Source: Phoronis ovalis
Taxonomy: Eukaryota; Phoronida; Phoronidae
NCBI GenBank assembly: GCA_028565635.1
Contig: JAOXYB010017264.1
Coordinates: forward strand, 1 to 13,100
Direction of reading: 5' to 3'
DNA length: 13,100 nucleotides
The position numbers and the translations under genes are program-made. The notes beneath the pieces were generated by a model, which was not told where the DNA came from, did no database searches, and saw only the letters and a list, made by a program, of their open reading frames with translations. Shown one piece after another: positions 1 to 8,149 of this stretch. Position 1 is the stretch's first letter. The number at the start of each line of letters is the position of its first letter.

Positions 1-1634
1 TAGGGTGAGACTACTGTTTTCCAAAATGGAACAACTCCACAACAACCACCTCATAAATCCACATGTAACAATCACAATTGTAGCGCATCCAGTCGTGTAC
101 TGTCCCCGGCACCGTCGAAAGCATGAAACATACAATGAGATGATGTATTTCAAAAACTATGAAAACAAAATAATAGTGAAATAGAATATGATTTGTGTAA
201 AATAAAACATCGCAGTAGCGTTTACTTGACTGTTTATTATACAAACAGAACAAAAAAACCTTTAACAAAAACAACAGAATACTTGATTAAGAGGTCCTGA
301 ACATCAAACGCAGTTCCTGTCCATCTGTGTCTAATAAAACCATAAATACATTTACACTTAGGGAGCGTCCAGCACAGTATTCACAAAATACAATGAAGTT
401 TGAACATTTTAAAGCTTAATTCTCTTTTAAACACAACCAAAAGTAATGCAATTTCCTAGTTTCACCAGTAGGGTCAATATAACTTCCATACAATGCAAAA
501 CACTAAATAGTATATTAGTCTCTCCTAAACCACTAGAAATATGGAAAATGTAAATTTTTAGTAAATAATCTAAGTGACACTTTTAAGGATAAATTGTATT
601 CTAAAATGCATAAAGCCGACCCTTAAATTTCATATTTTCTCTCCAATTCTCTCTAGGGGAGGGGGGGACTTGTAACTGGAAATGAACCAATCTCAAAATA
701 GAATATAAATATTAAGTTATGTGAAAACCATTGCCATAATAATGTAATATTTATTCTGTTATAACAGTATGGAACAATATATACAAATTATGAAAATATG
801 TCTTTATTAACATAAATTTTGCACTGTTAAAACATTTATTGATTAGCTTTTAATATACTAAAGTTAACAGTAAACTTACCATGCACTTGAAATAGTTTAT
901 AATGCATTATTATAACTTATGCTTCAATTATTATATAGTGTAAAGACTTGCGTGTTATTTCAAAATGCCCCACAACTTCAAATTATAGCAAGTTAACATT
1001 TTCCCTAAAACAGGACATTTCAAATATAATTTGGAAATTATTTTATTAAAATTCCTATTTCATTATCCTATTACAAACTCAGTCTAGAAAAACAACTAAT
1101 GTGCAATATTCAATCTAATGAGAACAGTTTTTATACAAAGACTAATTTACTGGAGTATTGTTGCATCATTTTATATAACAGTACTACAAAATCTAACATT
1201 GTTTTTCAATTAACATGACTTGTTTATATAAAACCACACACAATGAACAACAGGAAAATACTGCTGCATTGTCCAGCTTATGTTGTGGCTCATTCATTAG
1301 TAATACTATCACAGTTAGCAACAACATGTGACTTTATTATCGCATCATTTTTTAAGCTTATGTATCATTGCAAGACATGTCAGAAGCGGGAATATTAGGG
1401 TTGTTCCATTAAAACTTATCCAGGGGAGAGGACCAGAAATTATACTTTTGGGAATAGGGCTCTCAATTACATGGAGATGGGGGTAGAAAGTTTGTATACT
1501 TTACAAGGTAATTTCAATTACGGGTGAGTGAAATTATTTGGATAGGTAAAATAGGCACTAAAAATGTTCAGGTCTCCACTCTTTTACAATTTTTAAAGCA
1601 ACATTCCTTAGTAACCCTGCCCATTTTGGTGTAT

Positions 1635-1640
1635 TTTATT
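1635..1640 (-). terminator. Nearest candidate polyadenylation signal of the Slik-type gene
   Basis: The minus strand reads AATAAA about 236 bases after the TGA. It is the first canonical hexamer after the stop and has a G/T-rich stretch after it. Several other copies lie further downstream, so the assignment is tentative. Confidence 0.35.
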
Positions 1641-1758
1641 AGGCGGATATTTTTTTAACTTACAAAAACCTCAGCTGGTGGCAATTTTAGTAATAGCCAT
1701 AATTGCTATTTGTAATTATATTCATAATTATATAAATACAAATCAAAAATAGCACAAA

Positions 1759-1814
1759 ATACGATGTGGCCATAAAGTCACACATCATACGATGTGGCCA
1801 TAAAGTCACATATC
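1759..1814. repeat. Two-copy 28-base tandem repeat with internal dyad
   Basis: The unit ATACGATGTGGCCATAAAGT plus CACACATC (1759-1786) is followed directly by a second copy (1787-1814) differing at one base. The first copy contains GATGTG (1763-1768) and its inverse CACATC (1781-1786), so it can form a small stem-loop. It lies about 60-115 bases beyond the kinase stop, so it is probably transcribed in the 3' UTR. Confidence 0.85.
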
Positions 1815-1875
1815 AATGCAAGAAAATAATACGCTTCTTCAAAGATTCAAAATAAAAATAATACACCAGTAGGTT

Positions 1876-2079
1876 TCATATAGCTGTTGATGCTCGCACC
1901 GATTGAGGACTAGTTGTTCGAGGACTTCTCCGTGTAGAAGATGGACTACTGCGAATTGAGTTTTGACTATACACATCATCTGTGGGTAGATATGATAGAG
2001 TGTCGCCATCTGACCAAACTGAATTTCCATAAAATTTCTCTTGCTCATCTCTTTGTCGAATAAAGTCTTCTTCGAGTTT
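1876..2079 (-). CDS. Slik: Slik last coding exon and stop
   Basis: The exon is 204 bases: 67 codons and TGA at 1878-1876. The acceptor is TTATAG. It begins [25 protein letters not shown]...EQERFYG is the insect Slik ending of the coiled coil. A tail of about 50 residues follows, containing [20 protein letters not shown] then [13 protein letters not shown]. The tail is rich in Ser, Thr, Pro and Arg and is probably disordered and phosphorylated (inference). Another open frame across the same bases is a shadow. Confidence 0.95.
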   Translation of the reverse strand, partial: KLEEDFIRQRDEQEKFYGNSVWSDGDTLSYLPTDDVYSQNSIRSSPSSTRRSPRTTSPQSVRASTAI

Positions 2080-5000
2080 CTATAATGTGTCATACAAATG
2101 TTTATATAAAATGAGTCTCAACTTCTAATCACTGTGTTGTCGTTCATTGTGAAAATCTAAACTGAAGGTTAAAATTTGGTTTTAGTACAACTTTATTTTC
2201 ATTAATAGTAAAAATAATTAAATTGATATCTTTATTTTACAAATTCAAGAGCTGCAACCTGTATTTGACAATGTAATGACACCGCTGTAGACACCACACT
2301 ACGGGTGCACACAAGCTTAGAAGCATAAGATTTCACTAATTCTTACATGGATTAATATGCAAAAAAATTATTCATTACCAAGCAGATTTAGTGTCTGCAC
2401 ATTTCAAGTACAAGATGGGAAAGTTCACAATACCTGCTTCCTGGGCCTGAGTTGTGCTTTCCACTCAGTCATTTCTCTTCCATATTGTTCTTCCAATTCT
2501 TTTATTTTCAATGTTTCATGTTCCATTAACATCTTACGCTTCTCAGCCTACAAAAGTTAAACAACTTTTACAGTAGATGTCATTATAGCATAGTACAACA
2601 GACTTGCATGCTTCCAAACATTCTCCACAGCATTGGTGTTTCTACAAGGAATTTTTCTATGGGAACACTGCTCCTCTCCTATGAAAGTAACAAGCTGAAA
2701 TTCCCACCCTATTCAGAAACAGTGCCAAGAAAACTCATAGTCAGGTAGCTCTGCTAAAGTGCCAGTAGAGACACACTAGTTTCTGTATTCCTCTCTTACT
2801 GAATAAGTTTGGATAGTTATCGCTTGTAGCGCATTAATATATATCTACTCGATACCTGAAGTTGTTCCAGCTCATGTATAATAGCATCATTTTTAGCTTT
2901 CACTTCATTCCACTGTTTTGAATGCTTCAGATCTTGTCGCAGTATCTCAGACTTGTACCTCTTCTTTTCTGACTCTTCAAACTACAATGACAGATAGACA
3001 CATGCAAATGAGTGTGACAGTCAACAATTTAGCAAGGACCAGATGAAAAAAAACCTTGGACCTATTATAAACAAAAAGTACAACACATTGGAACCAGGTG
3101 ACTGAATTATTGCCATGAATAGAAGTATCAACTAGAAACGATATAAGATACACACACAGTATGTCCCTTTTACGCCTCCTGAAATTATGATGATGCAAAT
3201 TTACATAATACTGATGACGATGATGATGGTGAATGTGGTAACGATGAAGTTGTTAATGAACATGACAGCATGATTGCTAGACATGATACTGAAGAAAATA
3301 AGGTCATAATAACAACCTGTTTAATTTTGTCTCTTTCTTCTTCAGGACTTCCAACTACACTTATTCGTAGACTTTGTTTAAACATCTGTTGCCTTGTTTT
3401 CATTTCTCCTTTTAGTATTTTTGGTAATCGTTTCTTTTCAAGTTGATGACGTCTAGCTAAATCCTCTTCTCTTCGCAAGTTAAGTCGACGAGCCTGTTCT
3501 AACTCCTGAAATACGAGGATTATATAACTTTAACATAGGTTAATTATAGTCAACTATGGAAAAAAACTTCATTACTTAGTTCACAATACAATATTTTGAC
3601 ATCATGACAGCTTTATCAGTTCTACTTACCTCTGGTGGACTAAATTTAAATAAGTGATGTCCAGAAATAAATGACTCTTTATGGAGACATAATAACTGCT
3701 TAAATGCCATGCATCATACTCTCTGAAGCTCTGAGTGAGAATTACGACTTTCTGACAAATCCCATTCTATTTTCAATGTAGTACTTCTATAGAAGTTTTT
3801 CAACATTGCTACTGCCAGTACATACCAATGTACATTGTGCGTAGGAGTGAAAGTACATTGTTTCACTGAAGGGTGGTTTACCTTTTCATGCCTAGTTAAC
3901 ATCTGGTGTCTTTTTAAGAAAAATAAATCCTTCAGCTGTCTTTTTGCTAGTTGGTGCCTTTCTTGTAACTGTCGCTCCTCTAGTTCCCACAACGCAGCTT
4001 CACGGGCTAAAGAATGAAACGTTTCACAAATTGGGAATAATAAACAATCTGAAACTAGCAGCCCTACATTAGTAACCACCAACAATCGTAAGTAGCTGGC
4101 TGATACATTAGGAGAATGAAGACCGAAACACCTATTATCACTATAAGATTAAGGAAACTGAATACAACATTTGTTACTATTGACAGACATGGGTAACCAT
4201 GAATTTAGTCGAATATTTACCTCTTAGTAATTGCTGCTTTTGTTGCAAAAATTGTTTTTCTAACAATGCTACTTTTGCTTTATGCTGATCCATCAATCGT
4301 TTCATAGATTTGTCCATCTGCTCCTGTTGCTTTTCTAAAAACCGTCTTTCCTACAGGAAAAAGAACACTTAATTTAAGCATTTTGTGACGAGGCACATAA
4401 CAATTTGACAAACTGCTAGTGCACTTATTCATTAAATAGTTGATATGGCAAAGCAGACCGTACTTTGTGAACATAAAAATGACATCTTTACCTTTTGCGC
4501 TTGTTCAATCTCTTTTTCTTCTTTCCTCTTTTTAAACGCGTCTTTTCTCTTATCTTTTGGTATATGGTCAGTCTCTTGTTTCAACAGCTTAAGTTCCTGC
4601 TTAAGTTCATTCCTAAAGAGTTTCAATTCTATTTCCTAAAACATTACAATACAAAATGTTTCACTGCATTCAACCAATAGGCAGCAGACAAACATGTCTG
4701 CACTGTACAACAATAATATTTTTTAAAGAGAGAGTCTCACCTATGCACACATATATCACACAATTCATTATATTGATAAAGCTTAAAACAGTTTTAAAAT
4801 CAGTTATGGAGTTACAAGGGTATGAATAAAGAACTAATGCCATTTTGTTACCAGTGGTTCAATGCTCAATTAATGTTGAGGTAACGATAGTAATTTGACA
4901 GTTAGAAAGTCTGCTAAAATAGTCTGTTATATGTACTGTTACATGAACAATAAGTAATTAGCTTACTAACTGTCACCTTAGATTACCACTACGCAAGAGA

Positions 5001-5744
5001 TAAAGTCACTGCACAGTTTTAATTATAATATCTATGAATTATTTTTTACAGTACCAATGAGGATAAAAAAAACCACCAAGCATGTAATTATTTATCAGCC
5101 GGTGTACCAGAGTTTTACTTCTGATCACATTCATTTAATGAAGACTAAAAAGTTACCTGATCATGTTTCAATTTCTTTGCGGCCACTTTCAAGTCTGCGC
5201 CTTGTGATGCTTCAGCCTTTTCTACTTGTTGTTTTTGCTGTTTGTTTAATAAGTCTAAATCTGTATCATAGTTCTTTACTAATAACTACAACAATACAAA
5301 ACAGATAATTATAATCAAATAATTAATAATTAAACAGCCTAGGACCGCTCCTTTAATAATTACTACCACCTTCCCTTAAATAACTGAAACAAGTTCCACC
5401 CTCTTTGTCCCATAAATAAAATAGCCAATATTTCCATTTTTTTTTTGCTTTCCCTTAAAATCAAACTTTCTGCAGCCTCCCTATATTTCTAACTGTTTTC
5501 ATGTCATGCTTACAGCAGCTTGTAATAGAGCAACCTTGTAAGACACCTTATCCTTCAACTCGAAATAACTTGGATGTTGATGTCTGAGTGTATTTCCGTA
5601 TCTCTATAAGTAATCTGTACCTGCATTTCAGCTTTGGATTTCGTTTCCTGCTGATCTCGCATATATTCAGCTTTGTAAAGTAATTCCTGGTATGCCTTGT
5701 TTTCTTCTTTCTGTAGCATCTTAAGTTCTCTTAAGTCTTGTTTT
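1876..5744 (-). CDS. Slik: SLK/STK10/Slik-type Ste20 kinase, C-terminal coiled-coil (PKK) part, nine exons, 5' end missing
   Basis: Seen: nine exons (5744-5621, 5285-5157, 4635-4492, 4350-4221, 4006-3882, 3505-3317, 2981-2856, 2547-2434, 2079-1876) have GT-AG borders and join in one frame to 427 residues and a TGA stop. The product is a long charged coiled coil. Diagnostic stretches are [20 protein letters not shown] (about 178-197), [20 protein letters not shown] (about 243-262), [18 protein letters not shown] across an exon joint, and QLRPRKQKLEEDF near 360. Family knowledge: these match the PKK/ATH region of human STK10/SLK and Drosophila Slik, which carry an N-terminal Ser/Thr kinase domain. 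Slik acts at the cell cortex and phosphorylates the ERM protein Moesin; the coiled coil mediates dimerisation and membrane association. Inference: the kinase exons lie beyond 13100. No kinase motif is visible in the window. The family call is very firm; the exact orthologue name is slightly less so. Confidence 0.93.
2434..2547 (-). CDS. Slik: Slik coiled-coil exon 8
   Basis: The exon is 114 bases, 38 codons, phase 0/0, [20 protein letters not shown] to [12 protein letters not shown]. The acceptor is TTGTAG and the donor CAG/GTATTG. It matches the NEK...VEHETQKLK...LKEWRDKLRPRKK run of human STK10. Confidence 0.95.
2856..2981 (-). CDS. Slik: Slik coiled-coil exon 7
   Basis: The exon is 126 bases, 42 codons, phase 0/0, [20 protein letters not shown] to IIHELEQLQ. 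The acceptor is TTGTAG and the donor CAG/GTATCG. It aligns with the insect Slik QEQEKKRY...IKELEQLQ segment. Confidence 0.94.
3317..3505 (-). CDS. Slik: Slik coiled-coil exon 6
   Basis: The exon is 189 bases, 63 codons, phase 0/0, beginning [20 protein letters not shown] and ending EEERDKIKQ. The acceptor is TTTCAG and the donor [29 protein letters not shown] and the following KQSLRIS are the counterpart of the RLPKIQRSEGKTRMAM region of STK10. The frame continues past the donor into the intron only by chance. Confidence 0.95.
3630..3698 (-). CDS. Slik: Candidate optional cassette exon within the Slik coiled coil
   Basis: Between the HEK-ending exon 5 and the ELEQ-starting exon 6 lies a 69-base open segment of 23 codons, [15 protein letters not shown] then LFKFSPPE. 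Its donor is a perfect GAG/GTAAGT. It is phase 0 at both ends, so it can be included or skipped. The acceptor is a tandem AAGCAG with a poor pyrimidine tract, as in regulated exons; use of the second site would drop the first Gln. An in-frame ATG at 3710 also reads into it, so it could start a short transcript. Skipping gives an exon 5-6 spacing of 25 residues from HEK to RLPKI, the same as in human STK10, so skipping is the ancestral-like form. It may still be chance. Confidence 0.5.
3882..4006 (-). CDS. Slik: Slik coiled-coil exon 5 ([20 protein letters not shown])
   Basis: The exon is 125 bases: two bases completing Ala, then 41 codons. The acceptor is CTTTAG and the donor AAG/GTAAAC. The product runs [20 protein letters not shown] then [21 protein letters not shown] and is nearly invariant in the SLK family. 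This exon and exon 4 are the best evidence for gene identity. Confidence 0.96.
4221..4350 (-). CDS. Slik: Slik coiled-coil exon 4
   Basis: The exon is 130 bases: 43 codons plus one base, so it ends in phase 1. It encodes [20 protein letters not shown] and ends [11 protein letters not shown]. The acceptor is CTGTAG and the donor GAG/GTAAAT. The terminal G joins CC of the next exon to give Ala in RAREAALWE, the most conserved part of the domain, which confirms the joint. Confidence 0.94.
4492..4635 (-). CDS. Slik: Slik coiled-coil exon 3
   Basis: The exon is 144 bases, 48 codons, phase 0/0, starting [20 protein letters not shown] and ending EIEQAQK. The acceptor is TTTTAG and the donor AAG/GTAAAG. 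The [16 protein letters not shown] stretch corresponds to a conserved basic segment of insect Slik and to LPRQQRKESMKQK in human STK10. Confidence 0.93.
5157..5285 (-). CDS. Slik: Slik coiled-coil exon 2
   Basis: The exon is 129 bases, 43 codons, phase 0 at both ends. It encodes [20 protein letters not shown] and on to KLKHDQ. The acceptor is TTGTAG and the donor CAG/GTAACT. The [17 protein letters not shown] stretch aligns with the Slik/STK10 segment where an aspartate/glutamate-rich heptad meets QQKQQVEK. Confidence 0.92.
5621..5744 (-). CDS. Slik: Slik coiled-coil exon 1 in this window (KQDLRELK...)
   Basis: The exon is 124 bases: one base completing a split codon, then 41 codons from [14 protein letters not shown] to KAEMQ. 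The acceptor is CACAG and the donor is CAG/GTACAG. The start matches the QELREL-LLQKEE entry into the PKK domain of human STK10, where the preceding residue is Arg. The upstream exon must end after two codon bases. A canonical partner would end in AG or CG to give Arg; the two larger candidates in this window end in GG and would give Gly. Confidence 0.92.
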
Positions 5745-6432
5745 CTGTGAAGTAGCAAAAGCATGATTACAATTTACTTTTTGACAATAAACACATATTA
5801 CTATAAAAAGTAAGGAATTTTTTTTCCTAAACGTGGTGAAAGCAACAGTCCCAGATTATGCTTTCGAACAGATGAAGGTGGCAGATTCAGACATGAACAC
5901 TAAAGGATACTCAAGATGGACAAATAAGTGTCACCACGCCCTTTTACGTTTGTTTCTGCCTAAATATATTTTTTCTATTTTTAAGCCTTGTATAAAGATG
6001 AAACACTTTCGGTTGAGTACCTAAATCTTCTGGCTTCGTAATTTTTCTAAAAATATTTTTGCATCAAACCAGTTGATTTAGCCTCTCACAAAAAATAAGC
6101 TTTGAAGTGTAATAGAATCAAAGGTAGAAATTGTGGTAGCACTTACTTGACTACAAATAATTTCTGTATAATGCAATTTTCGAATGAGATTTCTTAAGTC
6201 ATAGTAAACTTACATGGTACGCACATAGCAGCCGAATGTAGTCAGACATTGAATAACCTTGTCTATACTAAACACATGCAGCTTTTCTGTAAATCGTGTC
6301 GTGTAGATTGATCCTAACTTATGATTTCTTATCAATTGTTTAACTTATTATTAACAAAAATACTTACCTTGGAAACTTGTGACTCAAACAGCAGAGGAAG
6401 TTATATAGGTTATGGAGAAAAAGTTCACCTAC
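5745..6432 (-). other. Intronic stretch upstream of the first coiled-coil exon
   Basis: This is AT-rich sequence preceding the CACAG acceptor at 5745. It contains a strong donor-like AAG/GTAAGT at 6368/6367 with a possible 15-base microexon (listed separately). A 63-codon plus-strand frame at 5833-6024 has no recognisable product and no supporting splice signals. Nothing else is supported. Confidence 0.5.
6368..6382 (-). CDS. Possible 15-base microexon before the coiled coil
   Basis: On the minus strand a pyrimidine tract, CTTCCTCTGCTGTTTGAG, is followed by TCACAAGTTTCCAAG and then a perfect GTAAGT donor. The 15 bases are phase 2 in and phase 2 out. They would insert HKFP and provide AG to complete an Arg codon immediately before KQDLREL, the residue found at this place in STK10. 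The segment is very short, so chance is a real possibility. Confidence 0.2.
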
Positions 6433-6560
6433 CCTGCATCATATATTAATGCAGCTTCAAAGCTAGCATCACCAAGTTCCAAGAACTCTTGAATTTCCAC
6501 AAAATCAAAATAAGAAGACATGCTTATAACTAAATGGCATTCAAAACATGCGACTTTCAT
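6433..6560 (-). CDS. Candidate alternative first coding exon (MSSYFDFVEIQEFLELGDAS...)
   Basis: The minus strand has ATG at 6560 after an in-frame TGA, and a second ATG at 6521. From 6521 the frame reads MSSYFDFVEIQEFLELGDAS then FEAALIYDA and ends in two bases, GG, before GTAGGT. It stays open from 6560 to the donor (42 codons plus two bases). The phase fits exon 5744-5621 exactly, giving [13 protein letters not shown]. The composition is protein-like: acidic and amphipathic, with aliphatic and aromatic spacing. A start here would yield a coiled-coil protein without kinase. An internal exon entered at the AAG before 6522 is also phase-compatible with the 8154 donor. No family was recognised. 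Confidence 0.45.
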
Positions 6561-7116
6561 GTATCACTCTCGCAAATCTTTATATCAGTATTTTCAGTCA
6601 GTAAGCAATATATGAAACCATGCAGAGAAAACATTATAGTAATTACATAATAAACAACATGTAATAGAACAGTTTAATTTTTGCTGTTGGCAAACACGTT
6701 AAAAACATGACCACATGCATTTTTTAGTCCAAACAAACCTTCGTAAAACTCAATATACATAGCCCTAGTGAATTTTGTTGATTACATTAGAGATCAATGG
6801 TTGAATAATATTTTCTACTTAATGCCAATCAATGCTGTTCAATAAACATTGTGAGCAAAAAAGCAGAAACAATACTAAATTAGCTACTATTTCCTTTGTC
6901 AAATTACATTTTATTATGTGGAGAACGTTACAGCTTTACAGACATGTGTTTATATTTAGATTTTTATCAGAGCCAGCAGTACCTTTAACATCAATCACAT
7001 GCATGGTGTGCTTCTCCTAATTTCAATTAAAAGTATTTTCTTGCGTTTTTTCACGAGCTAGCAACGGATTCACGATACAAAACAAAAACACTTTTTTTGT
7101 TAATTTTTAGAACCAA
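6561..7116 (-). other. Intronic or intergenic AT-rich stretch
   Basis: No coding frame with splice signals was found on either strand. The 62-codon plus-strand frame at 6832-7020 has no recognisable product. A function such as the promoter of a 6560-start transcript could lie here, but no clear element is visible. Confidence 0.4.
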
Positions 7117-7705
7117 AACAAAGAGATAGACATGTAAAACTATATATTTTTGCAAAGGTTATACTATGTTGATGAATCCAAAGGAAAACAAGTTGAAAAT
7201 AATTCTCATGATCTGATAAGTGTCCATTTTGTGAAAAAATTGTGTTTTTCAAATTTTAATTTTCAAAAACAATTAAGTCAGAAACCTTTGCAGCTACAAA
7301 GCTGAAATTTGGCAAAAAATGTCTTTATATATAGATCCACAAAATGGTGACTCAAATTTTTGCTTCATTTAAAAGTTATAAATTTTCAAAACTTAAAAGT
7401 CAGCATTTTACTAATTTTAATCTGACCTTAAAATTAAAAAAAATATAACTTTGGAATAAAGCAAAATTAAAAAAAAACCTGTGACACTTTTTGTAGATAG
7501 ATATGTCGCTCATTTATGCAGTTTCAAGTTTGCAGGGGTTCTGACTTAAATTTTTTGAAAATTAAAATTCGGAAAACTTAATTTTTTCCTAAAAATGGCC
7601 TTATTAAATCATATGACCAAATTCAAACTATTTAACCTCATGATTTGTAAAGTTTAGAGTATTTAAAAATGTATGCTTTCATATATCTATCTCTTCATTT
7701 TAATT
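7117..7705. repeat. Long imperfect inverted repeat (about 590 bases), fold-back element
   Basis: Two roughly 290-base arms mirror each other about position 7410. Matched blocks keep the same axis: 7121-7129 with 7687-7695 (AAGAGATAG), 7252-7269 with 7552-7569 (AATTTTAATTTTCAAAAA, exact over 18 bases), 7273-7283 with 7539-7549 (TTAAGTCAGAA), and 7399-7403 with 7422-7426 (GTCAG/CTGAC). The loop is under 20 bases. Between blocks the arms agree partly, with small indels. It has no open frame of note. It looks like a fold-back or MITE-type element, or two copies of one dispersed repeat in opposite orientation. No family or target-site duplication could be assigned. Confidence 0.8.
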
Positions 7706-8149
7706 ACTAAAACATAGGCTGAAATGTATATACCCCTTAAAAAGCTGAATTTTCTAAACAAAGTTATCACAGCACTGTCATAACAAAGCAGCAAGAAACT
7801 ATCTTTCAAACACTACACTGGTTTATGAAATTTGCAATAGTAACAGAATTGAAAGCAACGTTTTTCACTTTAAGTCTTGAACATTCTCCTTGTTATATGC
7901 AAGCATTAAGGGATTACGTTAAGCATGTTCAGGGGTACTGAACAATTTCTCTTGTAGACCTTATTAATCATAGAGACTATAACATTTATAGGCTGGGCAG
8001 GTGTGCAAAATTTTATTAATGAAACTTAAAACAATGCAAATCAATCAATTTTCAATCAGACCATGAAGGTAATATGTTAGGAATCTTTCAGTACCCTATT
8101 TTCTTACCATGCAAAAACAGGAAGCAGCACGCACACAAAATGTAATATC
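7706..8149 (-). other. 3' flank of the SP-rich frame, or intron
   Basis: If the 9307-8150 frame is a one-exon gene, this is its 3' UTR and flank; if it is spliced at 8154, it is intron. AATAAA on the minus strand at 8017-8012 is the only functional-looking element. No coding frame was seen. Confidence 0.45.
8012..8017 (-). terminator. Candidate polyadenylation signal after the SP-rich frame
   Basis: The minus strand reads AATAAA about 133 bases after the TAA at 8152-8150, a normal distance for a short 3' UTR. It supports the one-exon-gene reading but is a common hexamer in DNA this AT-rich. Confidence 0.4.

Larger units (their letters stand above)
1..1875 (-). other. Probable 3' UTR and downstream sequence of the Slik-type gene
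   Basis: No protein-like frame was found on either strand. On the minus strand after the stop the nearest AATAAA is at 1640-1635, followed by a fairly G/T-rich stretch (complement of about 1634-1600), which would give a 3' UTR of roughly 260 bases. Further AATAAA copies lie at 1338-1333, 1047-1042, 840-835, 808-803, 755-750 and 238-233, so longer UTRs are possible. In AT-rich DNA such hexamers occur often by chance, so the true cleavage site cannot be chosen here. A G-run (about 656-667) and the 28-base tandem repeat are the only other marked features. Confidence 0.5.

Noticed and set aside
11-274. 87-codon minus-strand frame at the left edge
   Set aside because: Its Phe/Tyr/Val-rich translation is typical of AT-rich noncoding DNA, with no domain and no supporting signals.
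655-668. Short G-run
   Set aside because: A single G-tract without further runs nearby; not enough for a G-quadruplex call.
1839-2093. 84-codon minus-strand frame over the last exon
   Set aside because: It is out of register with the conserved [18 protein letters not shown] frame and matches nothing; it is a shadow of the real last exon.
3185-3316. Extension of the exon 6 frame with an Asp/Ser-rich end and a GAT-like run
   Set aside because: The conserved protein leaves at the CAG/GTTGTT donor (3317) and resumes at 2981; the extension and the (GAT)n-like stretch near 3213-3232 are intron.
4445-4680. Plus-strand frames rich in Ser/Leu/Phe opposite a coiled-coil exon
   Set aside because: They are antisense shadows of the lysine/glutamate-rich exon at 4635-4492. 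The same holds for plus-strand frames at 2357-2560, 3835-4017, 5057-5308 and 8527-8748.
5833-6024. 63-codon plus-strand frame (VPDYAFEQMKVADSDM...)
   Set aside because: It looks mildly protein-like, but has no recognised family, no flanking splice signals and no continuation. An 8-base inverted pair (5832-5839 and 5931-5938) is too short to call an element. It may be a transposon relic, but that is unsupported.
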